A program made the position numbers and the translations under genes. From contig JAHBTK010000001.1 of assembly GCA_019638625.1 (NCBI GenBank), positions 797,434 to 861,433 on the forward strand: 64,000 nt of DNA, written 5' to 3'. The stretch is from Chitinophagaceae bacterium (GTDB lineage Bacteria > Bacteroidota > Bacteroidia > Chitinophagales > Chitinophagaceae). Positions within the stretch are counted from its first letter, which is position 1. The number at the start of each line of letters is the position of its first letter. The notes under the pieces are model-generated. The model did not search any database. It saw only the letters and a program-made list of their open reading frames with translations, and had not been told where the DNA came from. Shown piece after piece: positions 35,201 to 43,824 of this stretch.

Positions 35201-35515
35201 GTAGACCAGGCAATGGGATTGGCTATTCCGCAAACAGGCTATCTGCAGAATGCGGCCTACCTGCGTATCAAAAATGTGACTATCGGTTATACCCTGCCGT
35301 CGTCTCTTACCAGGAAAATAGGAATAGACAGGTTGCGGGTGTACGTAGCAGGGGAGAATATACATGAATGGTCTGAAGTAAGAGACTATTTTGACCCGGA
35401 AAGCACGAACGGTAATATCATTTTCAACCCGGCTGCCGGCGTTGGCCGCAGCGGGCATGGAATGACTTATCCATTCCAGCGCAGCTATTCTGCAGGTATT
35501 AATGTAATATTCTAA
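32273..35515 (+). CDS. SusC/RagA-type TonB-dependent transporter
   Basis: 1080 residues. Signal peptide (KKTKLLLYLLFFNFLLLQAQ), carboxypeptidase-regulatory-like domain at about 25-105 (VRGSVFDNTGNPLSSVSVREKNT), then the SusC hinge DIVVVGYGTQKKVNLSGAVDQV and the plug domain with NPGxAPDINIRGITSING-type motif. A large barrel follows, ending in SYSAGINVIF with the terminal Phe. It imports a large or bound substrate through the outer membrane with TonB. It is followed 11 bases later by its SusD partner. No glycoside hydrolase, lipase or sigma/anti-sigma genes accompany the pair. The substrate is unknown. Confidence 0.95.
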   Translation: MKKTKLLLYLLFFNFLLLQAQERAVRGSVFDNTGNPLSSVSVREKNTSNGTLTDDEGKYQISVKSPQSILEFSIVGYKSQEITVGSQASVDIVLELENSTLEDIVVVGYGTQKKVNLSGAVDQVKARDLQNRPIANVSQGLQGMVPNLNIRFASGQPGAAPDINIRGITSINGGGPLILVDGVQTSAAELNLLAAQDIESMSVIKDASAAAIYGARAAFGVILITTKKGGDVGAKVNYSNNFSMNRPTVMPKMVTDPYIFSRLLQLSTDNTPWNNVSYSDQFYAYAKERSENPSVPGARENPTAPGEWEYMGNRDWSRYFMDEFNFNQNHDLSINGVSENNKVRYYLSGGYNRQNSPLALAKDVFDRYSLRAKVDYNLNKWLSFGNNTFYTNSLREVPNYFSPWDTYNHFPTAFDKNPDGTWANTSVGRAAAQIVDGGVYTSRQNMIQSTFSGEMNFWDRLLTINADYTFRNTQTDGRWSTQKYKIGFGPGDVREEGQSGAGRSGALENYQIVNVYGTLNKTISKHALTAILGFNQESLRYEYFTVNRADLISSSFPTIRLATGLWDGSESISSYAIRGVFGRLNYIYNNRYIVEFNGRYDGSSRFPKDKRFGFFPSASVAWRIDQEDFMSGITHIVNNFKIRASYGSLGNQLVSNYGYIASMGSSQSNYLIGDGRPLIINPSGLVSDNYTWEKVNTTNIGIDLGFLGEKFTAVFDYYTRNTLGMLAPGKQLPAVLGAGEPSENSADLQTKGWELTLGYQDRVSLGGSPLNFGARFVLSDSRSKISHFDNPTNNILQYYKGMQLGEIWGLESDGLFKSTDEISKLDQESIIPWGALSIVPGWPKYVDQDGNGVIEKGYTLGDTKDLKIIGNTTPRYMYGLDLNGSWKGLDVRVFMQGVGKRDYYPLDYLFFGFYQQPYGNTYQHLLDFYRPENDNPTLMAKHSQSYIDAGLANANTDNPRFPILQNWMADANLGTRVDQAMGLAIPQTGYLQNAAYLRIKNVTIGYTLPSSLTRKIGIDRLRVYVAGENIHEWSEVRDYFDPESTNGNIIFNPAAGVGRSGHGMTYPFQRSYSAGINVIF

Positions 35516-35526
35516 ACCTATAAGCG

Positions 35527-37347
35527 ATGACAATGATACACACAATATATAAAGGAATGCAGTTAGTAAAACACGGGGGAATGTTGCTGGCAATATCCGT
35601 ATTCTTTTTTTCCTGCAACGACAAATTCATGGACCGGTTCCCCGAAACAGAGATCGGTGCTGAAAGCTTTTTCAATTCGGAAGAAGACCTGCGGTTATAT
35701 ACCCAGGGTATGTACGATTTCCCCAGCACGGGTATTTATTCCAGCGACTCGTACACGCTGACGGATAACGGCGGGAGCACGGGCAACGTGGAGTTGAAGA
35801 CCATGATGATGGGCAACCCCAATTCAGCGACTATTACTTCCGGGTGGGACTGGGGCGGATTGAGAAGGGCAAACATCTTCCTGGCTAATTTCGGCAAAGC
35901 GGCTATTTCACAGGAACGCCTGGACCATTATGAAGGGCTGGGACGGTTTTTCCGGGCCCGTTTTTATGTTCCCAAGGTAAAAAGGTATTCTGATGTACCA
36001 TGGATTGATCAACCGGTGGGAACCAGTAGCGAAGACATATTGTATGGATCCCGGGATTCCCGCGAGTTGGTGGTGAACAAGATCATTGAAGACTATGAAT
36101 TTGCCGCAGCTAAAGTGGATCTGTCTGCCCGTCCGGGTGCAGTCACCAGGTGGGTGGTGAAAGCGGACTTTGCGCGCTTCCTGTTGTACGAAGGTACTTT
36201 TAGAAAATACCACCCGGAGCTGGGGCTGGAAGGTTCTGCAGCGACGTTGTTACAGAAGGCAGCAAGTGTGGCAAAGGATATCATGGACAATGGAGGTTAT
36301 TCATTATTTGCCAATTACAGCGCGTTGTTTTACAGTGCCAACCTTGTTGGCAACTCCGAGATCATTTTTACACGGAGATACGAGGCCAACGTGTTGAATG
36401 GCGATGCCGGAGACGGATTTTTTGGCAACTATGAAGCTTACCCCTCCAAAGACATGTTGCAGGCCTACCTGATGAAAGACGGCAGTTTTTACAGCAGTCA
36501 GCCGAATTACCAGCAGAATGAATTCGTGGAAGAGTTCACGGACAGGGATCCCCGTTTGTATGCCACGTATGCTTACCCGGGATGGGAACTGGTACGGACC
36601 GGAACCTATTCCAGGGGGGCTGGTATCTACGTGCAGCAGTTACAGAAAAACTTCTCCGGGTACCACCAGATCAAAGGATTCTACAATACAACGATACAGA
36701 ATGAACGCAATGATATTGATGTACCCCTGTACCGGTATGCAGAGATCCTGCTGATCTACGCGGAAGCAAAGGCTGAGCTTGGACAGTTGACACAAGGTGA
36801 CCTGAACGAAACCGTTAATTTGCTGAGAGACAGGGCGGGTATGCCCCATTTGGCAATAGGAGCGCCAATCGATCCTGTGGAAGCCGCCAGGTTCCCGAAT
36901 GTAACGGGCAGCTTCAGGGGTGAAATATATGAAATACGCAGGGAAAGGAGAGTCGAGCTGGCCTTTGAAGGATTCCGGCATGATGACCTCATGCGCTGGG
37001 AAACAGGTAAAACACTGGAGACAGAGCCGCTGGGACTTCATTTCCGGTCCCTGGGTTATCACGATCTGACGGGTGATGGAATCCCTGATATCAAGCTGCT
37101 GCCTTACGCTGAAGCGATCCCCAATGACAGGGAAAACAACGCGTTGGGCAAACCCCTGGAGTATTACCGGGTAGGAACTTTTGGCCAGACAGATGCTTCT
37201 ATATTCCTGAGCGGACCTTCTTCGGGCAGTATGCTGATCATAGAGGATATCGGTGCTTTCGTGGCGCCGAAATATTATTACCGTCCGGTACCTCAAATGC
37301 AAATGTCGCTTAACTCCAGCCTGAAACAGATATTCGGGTGGGAATAA
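35527..37347 (+). CDS. SusD/RagB-type surface lipoprotein
   Basis: 606 residues. The N-terminal hydrophobic stretch ends in a lipobox Cys (ISVFFFSCND). The SusD pattern follows with FMDRFPETEIGAESFFNSEEDLRLYTQGMYD, then the helical TPR core (RRANIFLANFG, GLGRFFRARFYVPKVKRYSDVPW). Toward the end comes the conserved PLYRYAEILLIYAEAKAELG and EIRRERRVELAFEGFRHDDLMRW. It binds substrate on the cell surface and closes over SusC. ATG 35527 is used; internal Met codons could also start it. It is co-transcribed with susC. Confidence 0.95.
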   Translation: MTMIHTIYKGMQLVKHGGMLLAISVFFFSCNDKFMDRFPETEIGAESFFNSEEDLRLYTQGMYDFPSTGIYSSDSYTLTDNGGSTGNVELKTMMMGNPNSATITSGWDWGGLRRANIFLANFGKAAISQERLDHYEGLGRFFRARFYVPKVKRYSDVPWIDQPVGTSSEDILYGSRDSRELVVNKIIEDYEFAAAKVDLSARPGAVTRWVVKADFARFLLYEGTFRKYHPELGLEGSAATLLQKAASVAKDIMDNGGYSLFANYSALFYSANLVGNSEIIFTRRYEANVLNGDAGDGFFGNYEAYPSKDMLQAYLMKDGSFYSSQPNYQQNEFVEEFTDRDPRLYATYAYPGWELVRTGTYSRGAGIYVQQLQKNFSGYHQIKGFYNTTIQNERNDIDVPLYRYAEILLIYAEAKAELGQLTQGDLNETVNLLRDRAGMPHLAIGAPIDPVEAARFPNVTGSFRGEIYEIRRERRVELAFEGFRHDDLMRWETGKTLETEPLGLHFRSLGYHDLTGDGIPDIKLLPYAEAIPNDRENNALGKPLEYYRVGTFGQTDASIFLSGPSSGSMLIIEDIGAFVAPKYYYRPVPQMQMSLNSSLKQIFGWE

Positions 37348-37427
37348 CGGGAGCGAACTATAAGTATTGAAGTTTGGTATTGCGCCGGACGGCCGCCTGA
37401 AACCGTCAGAGGTGAAGATGACAGGAT

Positions 37428-37463
37428 ACTACTCCCGGGTCTTTGAGAAGATCCGGGAGTAGT
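37428..37463. terminator. Bidirectional terminator-like hairpin between susD and ydcF
   Basis: ACTACTCCCGGGTC (37428-37441) pairs with GATCCGGGAGTAGT (37450-37463): a 14-bp stem with one G-T wobble and an 8-base loop. It lies between the convergent ends of susD and the YdcF gene and probably stops transcripts from both sides, though the T tract is weak. Confidence 0.65.
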
Positions 37464-37466
37464 TGT

Positions 37467-38117
37467 TTATTCCTTTGCCAGGTGTTTATTAAACCCGGCT
37501 GCAATCAGTTTTTCATAAGCCTGCCATACCTCTTCCGGTATATCCTGTGGGATCTGAAATCCTTTTACAGGATAGATCTTAATTCTTTGCAGGTCGCCTG
37601 TCATAATATTGATAACTTTCTCAATAGGGATATCTTTCGTCGGGTACTCTTCAAATGAAAACTGGGGTGAGGTCACCAATAGTTCCTTGTCCGGCCAATG
37701 TTTTTTAAAAGTAGCGTAACTCCTTCTTTCCATATAGGGCTTTTGCACTACTATAAAAGTTTCAGGGTCCAATCCCTTTTCTTTTAAGAGTTTTTGAGAG
37801 AAGGTGATATTCTCGCCCGTGTTGGTCGATTTGTTTTCAACAAGAATATCTTTCGCCGGTACTCCCTTCCTGACAGCGATTTCGGCAAACTGGTGGGCCT
37901 CCGGCACGGTCCATATATTACTGGTTAAATTACCCAGCCCGCCTGAGAAAACAATAAGTGGGGCAAGACCTTCAAGGTACAGGTCTGCGGCTCTTTCTGC
38001 CACCCTTAAATCATGACTGCCCAGCGCCAGTATACAATCCGATTTTTTCAAAGAGTGATTCATATGATGGTAATCCCAAAGTATTTTTCCGAGTGATCGT
38101 ATTTCCGGTGAAAGCAT
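37467..38117 (-). CDS. YdcF-family (DUF218) protein
   Basis: About 216 residues from the Met at 38117; the frame extends upstream to 38183 without better support. The DUF218 pattern is clear: SDCILALGSHDLRVAERAADLY, then PLIVFSGGLGN, then the central LVENKSTNTGENITFSQKLL and a later VVQKPYMERRSYATFKKHWP. Members of this family have a Rossmann-like fold; some are cell-envelope proteins (SanA-like), others such as YdcF bind S-adenosylmethionine in vitro. No signal or membrane segment is visible here, so it is probably cytoplasmic. Exact role unknown. Confidence 0.8.
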   Translation of the reverse strand: MLSPEIRSLGKILWDYHHMNHSLKKSDCILALGSHDLRVAERAADLYLEGLAPLIVFSGGLGNLTSNIWTVPEAHQFAEIAVRKGVPAKDILVENKSTNTGENITFSQKLLKEKGLDPETFIVVQKPYMERRSYATFKKHWPDKELLVTSPQFSFEEYPTKDIPIEKVINIMTGDLQRIKIYPVKGFQIPQDIPEEVWQAYEKLIAAGFNKHLAKE

Positions 38118-38640
38118 TTGCCTGTTTTTTATTGCTGTCAAAAATACAAATCCATGGTGGTTGCTGCGTAAAAGCAGATTCAATATTTGGTTTGAAATTC
38201 CACCTGTTTGTCACCCTGGGGTACGAGGGGACTAAAGCAAAAGGGCGCAAAATGTTCAGCCGGTAACGGTAAGGGAGTGAGGTCATTTCATGAATCCGAC
38301 GCAGGGGGGAGAGGAGATACCTCACTATCCCGGCGCGTCATTTCGACTAATCTGACGAAGGAAGATTAGTCGAAATCTGCCTGCGGTAGGCAGGTCTGCT
38401 GAGGGTGTGCTGTATACCTTTTACGAAGGATCCGTACAGTCGGTAGACCTCTTTCCGCCGCGATGATGAAGAAGGGTGCCTATGGTCGTGAGACCTCTCA
38501 TTCCACTACCTGCCCGTCCGGCAGGCGGGCGTTACATTCGAGGTGACGGTAAGGGATGTGTCATAGCCGCATTGATTTGGCTTGCTAATGATTAGTCGGC
38601 ATGACAAAACAGAGAGACAACAGGGCTGCAATAAAACAGG
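38118..38640. other. Gap rich in hairpin repeats between ydcF and smc
   Basis: No gene is seen. Structures found: TTTCGACTAATCT/AGATTAGTCGAAA at 38341-38353 and 38363-38375, a perfect 13-bp stem. Immediately after it is a GC hairpin TGCCT/AGGCA at 38378-38392 within CTGCCTGCGGTAGGCAGG. A third, GCCCG...CGGGC type, is near 38513-38530 (CCTGCCCGTCCGGCAGGCGGG). The GC-rich ones belong to the CCTGCC/GGCAGG palindrome family also seen near 49.77 and 63.93 kb. The segment resembles accumulated small palindromic elements. Confidence 0.6.
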
Positions 38641-38643
38641 GAC

Positions 38644-38674
38644 AAAAAAATCCCGGAACAGCCGGGATTTTTTT
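38644..38674 (-). terminator. Rho-independent terminator of smc
   Basis: TCCCGG (38651-38656) and CCGGGA (38662-38667) form a stem extended by A7 on one side and T7 on the other. On the reverse strand it lies just after the smc stop at 38676 and ends in a T tract. Confidence 0.85.
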
Positions 38675-38675
38675 A

Positions 38676-41600
38676 TTAATTCAATCCTCTGAAGTCGACC
38701 GGCACCAGTTTGCTGACGCCGGGTTCCTGCATGGTTACACCGTAAATGATGTCTACAGTAGACATGGTCATTTTATTGTGGGTAACGATAATGAACTGCG
38801 AGTTTTCGCTGAACTGGCGGATCATTTTGGTGAATTTACTCACGTTGGCATCGTCCAGCGGTGCATCCACCTCATCCAGTATACAGAATGGCGCCGGCTT
38901 GATCAGGTAGATAGCGAACAGCAGGGCTGTAGCCGTCAGGGTTTTTTCTCCCCCGCTCAACTGGGTAATGGACGAAGGACGCTTGCCTTTCGGTTTGGCT
39001 ATAATATCAATGCCGGTTTCCGCCAGGTTTTCGGGATTTTCCAGTAACACGTCGGCGGTGTCCTCCTCGGTGAACAATGCCTTAAATACTTTCTGGAAGT
39101 TTTCCCTTACCGCGTTAAAAGTCTCCAGGAATTTCTGGTTAGCGGTGGCTTCTACTTCCTGTATGGTTTGCAGCAGGCTATCCTTAGCCGTTACCAGGTC
39201 GTTTTTCTGTTCCAGGATAAATTCGTAACGTTTCTTCATTTCCTGGAATGCTTCAATAGCCGTCGGGTTTACTTCGCCCATGTTTTCCAGCCGTTTTTTC
39301 ATCCGGTCGCAGGACGCCTGCAGATCTTCCAGCGGCGTATCGGTGATACGGGGCTCGTCTATGATAGCATCCAGGTCCACCCGGAACTCTACGCTCAGTC
39401 TTTCCTTCATGCCGGCCAACTGGAGTTTTAATTCACTGAGTTTATCTTTGATCTCATTCAATACATGGTCCAGTTGCTCTTTCGATTTTTGTTGCAGCCT
39501 CAGTGCAGATTCTTTTTCATGCAGCTCATTCCTGCGGTTGTAGTAAGCCTGGTCTGCTTCGTTCAGTTGACGTTCCTCTTCCTCTTTGCTGCGCAGTAAT
39601 TCAATAAGGTCTGCACCGGCTTTTTCAAGGTCTTCTTTTGTTTGTTGTATGTTGCCCGCGGCTTCTTCCAGTTGCCGGCTGCTGTTTTCTATCTGTACCT
39701 GCAGCTCCTGCAACTGGCTGCTTTTGAACTCATGTTCCTGTTTTAATGCGTTGATCTTGCTTTGCAAGCGGGTAAACTGAAGATTGCTGTCGTTGAAGGC
39801 AGCGTTCGCAAAATTATATTCCTGCTCCGCCAGGCTGTATTCCTGTTCTGATACCTGTAATTTGTCCTGCAGGTCCTGTACCTGGGTATTCAGTTTTTCC
39901 AGTTCCTCGCGTACCGCTGCAATGCTGTCCTGGTTGTCCTGCAACTGGTTGCGAAGTTCTTCCAGTTTCCTGGAACCGGACTCTTCCTGGAATAAAAAGT
40001 TCTCTATTTTGTTCTGCAGTGCAAATACCTGGTTGGTCACCTGGTTGATCTCATCCTGGGTTCTGCGAATAGCCTGCTCCTTCAGTTGCTCATTGTAGCC
40101 GATCACTTCATTGTGTTTGGCCTGTATGGCAGCTTTTAGCTCGTTCACTTTGTTTTCCTGCAGCAGAATTTCTTCGTGCAGCTTTTCCAGGTTTTTTGCC
40201 CGGCCAATTTTTTTACCTTCAAACAAGCCTACGCTTCCGCCTGTCAGCGCATATTTTCCCTTTACATATTTTCCGTGCTTTTCCAGGATGATGGCGCCGT
40301 TGCTATTACGGAGCGCCGCTTCATTTTCCGCTATGTACACATTGCTCAGCAGGTATTCCGCCAGCTTTCTGTAGGAGTTGTCCACTTCAATAACGCTCAT
40401 GGCGGAAATCGTTCCATCGGGCTGGTGATGTTGTGTGCTGCTGAAATTGTTTACACGGTCCAGCAAAAAGAAGTTGGCCTTGCCTTTTTGGTTGGCATCC
40501 AGCAAATGCACTGCCTGCAATCCCTCTTCCAGGTCGTTCACTACGTAGTAGTTCAGGTACGGTTCCAGCACGTTTTCTACTGCTGCGCGGTATTCTTCTT
40601 TCACGTAAATAATATCGGAAAGAATAGGAGCGGAGTGATTCCAGTTAGGATTGTTATGGAGAAACTTAACGCTTTCGGGATAACCTTCCATGGAGTCGAT
40701 CAGGCTTTTCAAAAGCGCATGTTCGTTTTTCCGGGCATCCAGTTTGCGGTTCTCCTCTGCCAGTTCGGTACGCAGCTTTTCTACAACAGCCTGCGTATCC
40801 AGTATTTGCTGCTTGGTGTATTCGTGTTGCTCCTGCAACTGCTGTAAATCGGTTCTTTTATTTTCCAGTTCAGCCTCTTTTTCTTCTTTCTCTTTTTCCA
40901 GCAGTTCTACCTGTTGTTTCCGGTGAGCCTGTTCTTCTTCACTTTGTAAAATAGCTCTCTGTATGTTCTGAATGGACGTATCGGCCACCGCTACCTGCTT
41001 TTCGGCATCAAACTGGCTACGTTGCAGCGCCTGGTTATCCCGGCGCAGGATATCAATAAAAGAACGTTTCTCGTCAAATATGCCGCGTTTTTCTTCCACA
41101 CCTTCCTTCAGCAGGTCCAGTTTTTCCAGAAATTCCTCCAATTGCTGTTCTTCATCGTTGATCTGTTCGCCGGTGAACCGGATACTTTCTTCCAGACCCT
41201 TTAGCTGGCCTTCCGATTTCTGTAAGAAGTCATTCAGGCTTTGTTCCCTTTCCTTCAGGTATTGCAGGCGTTGCTCACCAAGGTTTTTCTCATTTTCCTT
41301 TGTACGAACAGTGCCCAGCAGGTCGTTGAAGGCATGTTGCATTTGCTGCAACTGCTTTTCCTGCTCAATAAAGCCCACCTTTTCCTGTTCGATAGCGGCT
41401 TCGGCAGTGGCGATGCCGGCTTCCAGTTCAAGGCGTTTATCAATTTCCAGTTGCTGCTGTTCATTCAGGTTTTTATAGGTGATATTAAAACCTTCCAGCG
41501 CGGCTTTTGCCAGCTCTACGCTCAGCTCCCGGTATTCCTTTTTTATCTCGTAATACTTCTCCGCTTTTTTGGCCTGACTTTCCAGGCTTTTTAACTGGTT

Positions 41601-42197
41601 GTTGATCTCAAACAACAGGTCTTCTATACGTGCCAGGTCCTGTTCCGTAGCATCCAGCTTCAGCTTTGCCTCTCTTTTACGGGTTTTGTATATGGTGATA
41701 CCGGCGGCCTGCTCCAGCATACGACGGCGGCTGTTGTCTTTGTCTTTGATGATATCATCTACCATACCCAGTTCTATGATGGCATAGCTGTCTGTGCTCA
41801 CGCCGGTATCCATGAACAGGTTGTGTATGTCTTTCAGGCGGCAGCTTACATCATTCAGCCGGTATTCGCTTTCCCCGCTTTTATAGAACTTGCGGGTAAT
41901 GGTTACCGTACTGAATTCGGTGGGCAACAGGTTGCGGGTATTCTCAAAGGTTAAACTTACTTCTGCCAAACCACTGGCACTGCGGGTACGCGACCCGTTA
42001 AACACCAGGCTTTCCAGGTTCTCACTGCGCAGGTTACTGATTTTGTGTTCGCCGATCACCCAGCGAATAGAATCAATAATATTACTCTTTCCACAACCGT
42101 TCGGACCAATGATGCCGGTAATCCCCTCATCGAAATTGATCGTGGTTTTATCGGCAAAACTTTTGAATCCTTTAATTTCTAAACTCTTTAATCGCAC
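38676..42197 (-). CDS. smc: Chromosome segregation SMC protein
   Basis: 1173 residues. N-terminal ATPase part with Walker A (GIIGPNGCGKSNIIDSIRWV). First long coiled coil from about 170 to 500. Hinge at about 510-670 (GYPESVKFLHNNPNWNHSAPILSDI and GKHGKYVKGKYALTGGSVG). Second coiled coil to about 1000. C-terminal ABC signature QLSGGEKTLTATALLFAI and Walker B PFCILDEVDAPLDDANV. It is a full-length, intact SMC that organises the chromosome with ScpA and ScpB, which are not in the window. It ends with a strong terminator and stands alone in its direction. Confidence 0.97.
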   Translation of the reverse strand: MRLKSLEIKGFKSFADKTTINFDEGITGIIGPNGCGKSNIIDSIRWVIGEHKISNLRSENLESLVFNGSRTRSASGLAEVSLTFENTRNLLPTEFSTVTITRKFYKSGESEYRLNDVSCRLKDIHNLFMDTGVSTDSYAIIELGMVDDIIKDKDNSRRRMLEQAAGITIYKTRKREAKLKLDATEQDLARIEDLLFEINNQLKSLESQAKKAEKYYEIKKEYRELSVELAKAALEGFNITYKNLNEQQQLEIDKRLELEAGIATAEAAIEQEKVGFIEQEKQLQQMQHAFNDLLGTVRTKENEKNLGEQRLQYLKEREQSLNDFLQKSEGQLKGLEESIRFTGEQINDEEQQLEEFLEKLDLLKEGVEEKRGIFDEKRSFIDILRRDNQALQRSQFDAEKQVAVADTSIQNIQRAILQSEEEQAHRKQQVELLEKEKEEKEAELENKRTDLQQLQEQHEYTKQQILDTQAVVEKLRTELAEENRKLDARKNEHALLKSLIDSMEGYPESVKFLHNNPNWNHSAPILSDIIYVKEEYRAAVENVLEPYLNYYVVNDLEEGLQAVHLLDANQKGKANFFLLDRVNNFSSTQHHQPDGTISAMSVIEVDNSYRKLAEYLLSNVYIAENEAALRNSNGAIILEKHGKYVKGKYALTGGSVGLFEGKKIGRAKNLEKLHEEILLQENKVNELKAAIQAKHNEVIGYNEQLKEQAIRRTQDEINQVTNQVFALQNKIENFLFQEESGSRKLEELRNQLQDNQDSIAAVREELEKLNTQVQDLQDKLQVSEQEYSLAEQEYNFANAAFNDSNLQFTRLQSKINALKQEHEFKSSQLQELQVQIENSSRQLEEAAGNIQQTKEDLEKAGADLIELLRSKEEEERQLNEADQAYYNRRNELHEKESALRLQQKSKEQLDHVLNEIKDKLSELKLQLAGMKERLSVEFRVDLDAIIDEPRITDTPLEDLQASCDRMKKRLENMGEVNPTAIEAFQEMKKRYEFILEQKNDLVTAKDSLLQTIQEVEATANQKFLETFNAVRENFQKVFKALFTEEDTADVLLENPENLAETGIDIIAKPKGKRPSSITQLSGGEKTLTATALLFAIYLIKPAPFCILDEVDAPLDDANVSKFTKMIRQFSENSQFIIVTHNKMTMSTVDIIYGVTMQEPGVSKLVPVDFRGLN

Positions 42198-42441
42198 TTT
42201 TCTAAGATTTATAAGACGGCAAAAATAACTGAAACCACTGCCAATTTAAACCAGCGGGATTTACAAAACCTCATTATTATTAACCACTTATGCACAGCAT
42301 CGTTTGCCTGGCGGAAATATGAATAACCTGTGGAAAATGAATGAATAAAACTCCTTACGTAATGAGGAATATTGTAGTAATTGGTATATATTATGTGGTT
42401 TGTCATCAGTGATAGGATTGTTTTGCGTTAAAATCGTTTGT

Positions 42442-42915
42442 ATGTATAAAAACGCCCGTTGTTTGCTGCTTATTTTATGTATGCTGGCTTCCTGCAAGCC
42501 GTTCAAATTCGAGTTTAACGAACAGCAGGAAAGAATTAAAGCATACAATAATATGTTGCAGGCGGATACGGACTTTTCCAAACGCTCGGAAGAGATCGGC
42601 ATACGCAGGGCTTTCCTGGAATATATAGAAAACGATGCGATAATACTCCGCCCCGGAGAACTCCCCCGGGTAGACGGAAATGCCATCGACTTTCTCAGTT
42701 CTATGGACGACTCCCTGGCCAAACTGGTATGGAACCCTATGGGCGGCGATATATCCCAAACCGCTGATATGGGTTACACTTTTGGCACCTACAACCTCCA
42801 GTTAGGAGATTCCCTGTACACCGGCAGCTATGTTACTGTCTGGAAGCGACAGGAAAACGGCAACTGGAAGTTTGTGCTGGACAGCAGGAACGAAGGAGTT
42901 GAAAGTGATAAGTAG
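42442..42915 (+). CDS. Lipoprotein with a possible SnoaL/DUF4440-like domain
   Basis: 157 residues from ATG 42442 (MYKNARCLLLILCMLASC); the longer frame from 42400 is less likely because the signal peptide begins here. The lipobox LASC suggests a lipid-anchored protein. The mature part reads like a nuclear-transport-factor-2 fold: an N-terminal helix (ADTDFSKRSEEIGIRRAFLEYIENDAIILRPGELP), then strands ending in GSYVTVWKRQENGNWKFVLDSRNEG, the usual DUF4440 ending. The function is unknown. It is divergent from smc. Confidence 0.7.
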   Translation: MYKNARCLLLILCMLASCKPFKFEFNEQQERIKAYNNMLQADTDFSKRSEEIGIRRAFLEYIENDAIILRPGELPRVDGNAIDFLSSMDDSLAKLVWNPMGGDISQTADMGYTFGTYNLQLGDSLYTGSYVTVWKRQENGNWKFVLDSRNEGVESDK

Positions 42916-43055
42916 TTAGTGGTGAGTAGTAAGTCGCAAGTTCCAGGTCGCAAGATACAAGTCCCAAGTCTCAGGATAATAAGACCATAAGAGAAAACAT
43001 CCTACCATTTTATACGCAACCAGCACTCACAACCATCAACATTTTCAAATTTGCC

Positions 43056-43709
43056 TCAGTTCAACGCACTTTTTTCTTTTTCTGTTTCAAAGCCCCGTGT
43101 ATGACTGATGGCATCCCAGCCACCGGTTACATTACGGATGTTATTAAATCCATGTTGCTTTAAAACAGAGGAGGCGATAACGCTCCTGTATCCACTCGCG
43201 CAGTGAATATAAATATTTTGGTTGTCTTCCAGTTCGGCAATACGCAGGGGATCTTTCATTTCATTCAGGGGAAGATTAACCGAGTCCTTAATATGTCCGT
43301 CGGCAAATTCCATAGGTTTTCTTACGTCCAGCACCAGCAGGTTCTTATCAAAAGGGATATCCATTGCCAGTTCATCCGCATTTACATTAATGATCATATC
43401 TACGGGCTCTCCCTCATTTTTCCAGTGCTCAAATCCGCCGTCCAGTACTCCCAGTATCTGCGAAAACCCTTTATCGCGCAGCATCCCGGCAATTTCAGCC
43501 TCTTTTCCGGGAGGTGTTACCAGTATGATCTTTGTCTCAGGCAAAAGCAAAACAGCCGCCCAGTCAGTCATTTTACCGTCATGCCCTATAAATAACGAAC
43601 CGGGGATAAAACCATCTGTAAATTCGTTTCTTGACCGTGTATCCAGCAAAACGATATCGTCGTTTTCTGCCAGTTGATCTTTCAGTTGTCTGATCGTAAA
43701 GTATTGCAT
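43056..43709 (-). CDS. Tandem rhodanese-domain protein
   Basis: 217 residues with two rhodanese-like domains. The first (about 1-95, VLLDTRSRNEFTDGFIPGSLFIG) has no Cys at the active-loop position (ILVTPPGKEAEIAG), so it is probably inactive. The second (about 115-205, LLVLDVRKPMEFADGHIKDSVNLP) has an intact loop HCASGYRSV with the catalytic Cys. Such proteins move sulfane sulfur or relate to polysulfide handling. The ArsR-like regulator lies directly upstream in the same direction (116-base gap), which suggests regulation by a sulfur or metal signal. No signal peptide. Confidence 0.85.
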   Translation of the reverse strand: MQYFTIRQLKDQLAENDDIVLLDTRSRNEFTDGFIPGSLFIGHDGKMTDWAAVLLLPETKIILVTPPGKEAEIAGMLRDKGFSQILGVLDGGFEHWKNEGEPVDMIINVNADELAMDIPFDKNLLVLDVRKPMEFADGHIKDSVNLPLNEMKDPLRIAELEDNQNIYIHCASGYRSVIASSVLKQHGFNNIRNVTGGWDAISHTRGFETEKEKSALN

Positions 43710-43725
43710 GATAGTTAAAATAAAA

Positions 43726-43784
43726 AAGCTGTAGTTATGTGCTCAGATTCATAAAGATTCTTTACCCAAAATAACTACAGCTTT
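43726..43784 (-). terminator. Inverted repeat between arsR-like gene and rhodanese gene
   Basis: AAGCTGTAGTTAT (near 43726-43739) and its reverse complement ATAACTACAGCTT (near 43771-43784) form a 13-bp stem with a loop of about 30 bases. On the reverse strand the second arm is followed by a T-rich run. It may end the arsR-like transcript or be a regulator-binding site in front of the rhodanese gene. Confidence 0.5.
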
Positions 43785-43824
43785 GCAGGTAAGGTGTTAT
43801 TCCTGTTGTTCAGGATAACTGCTT

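Noticed and set aside
38676..42197. Many open frames on the forward strand opposite smc
   Set aside because: They are Ser/Cys/Phe-rich mirror frames produced by the codon use of a coiled-coil protein, with no family resemblance.
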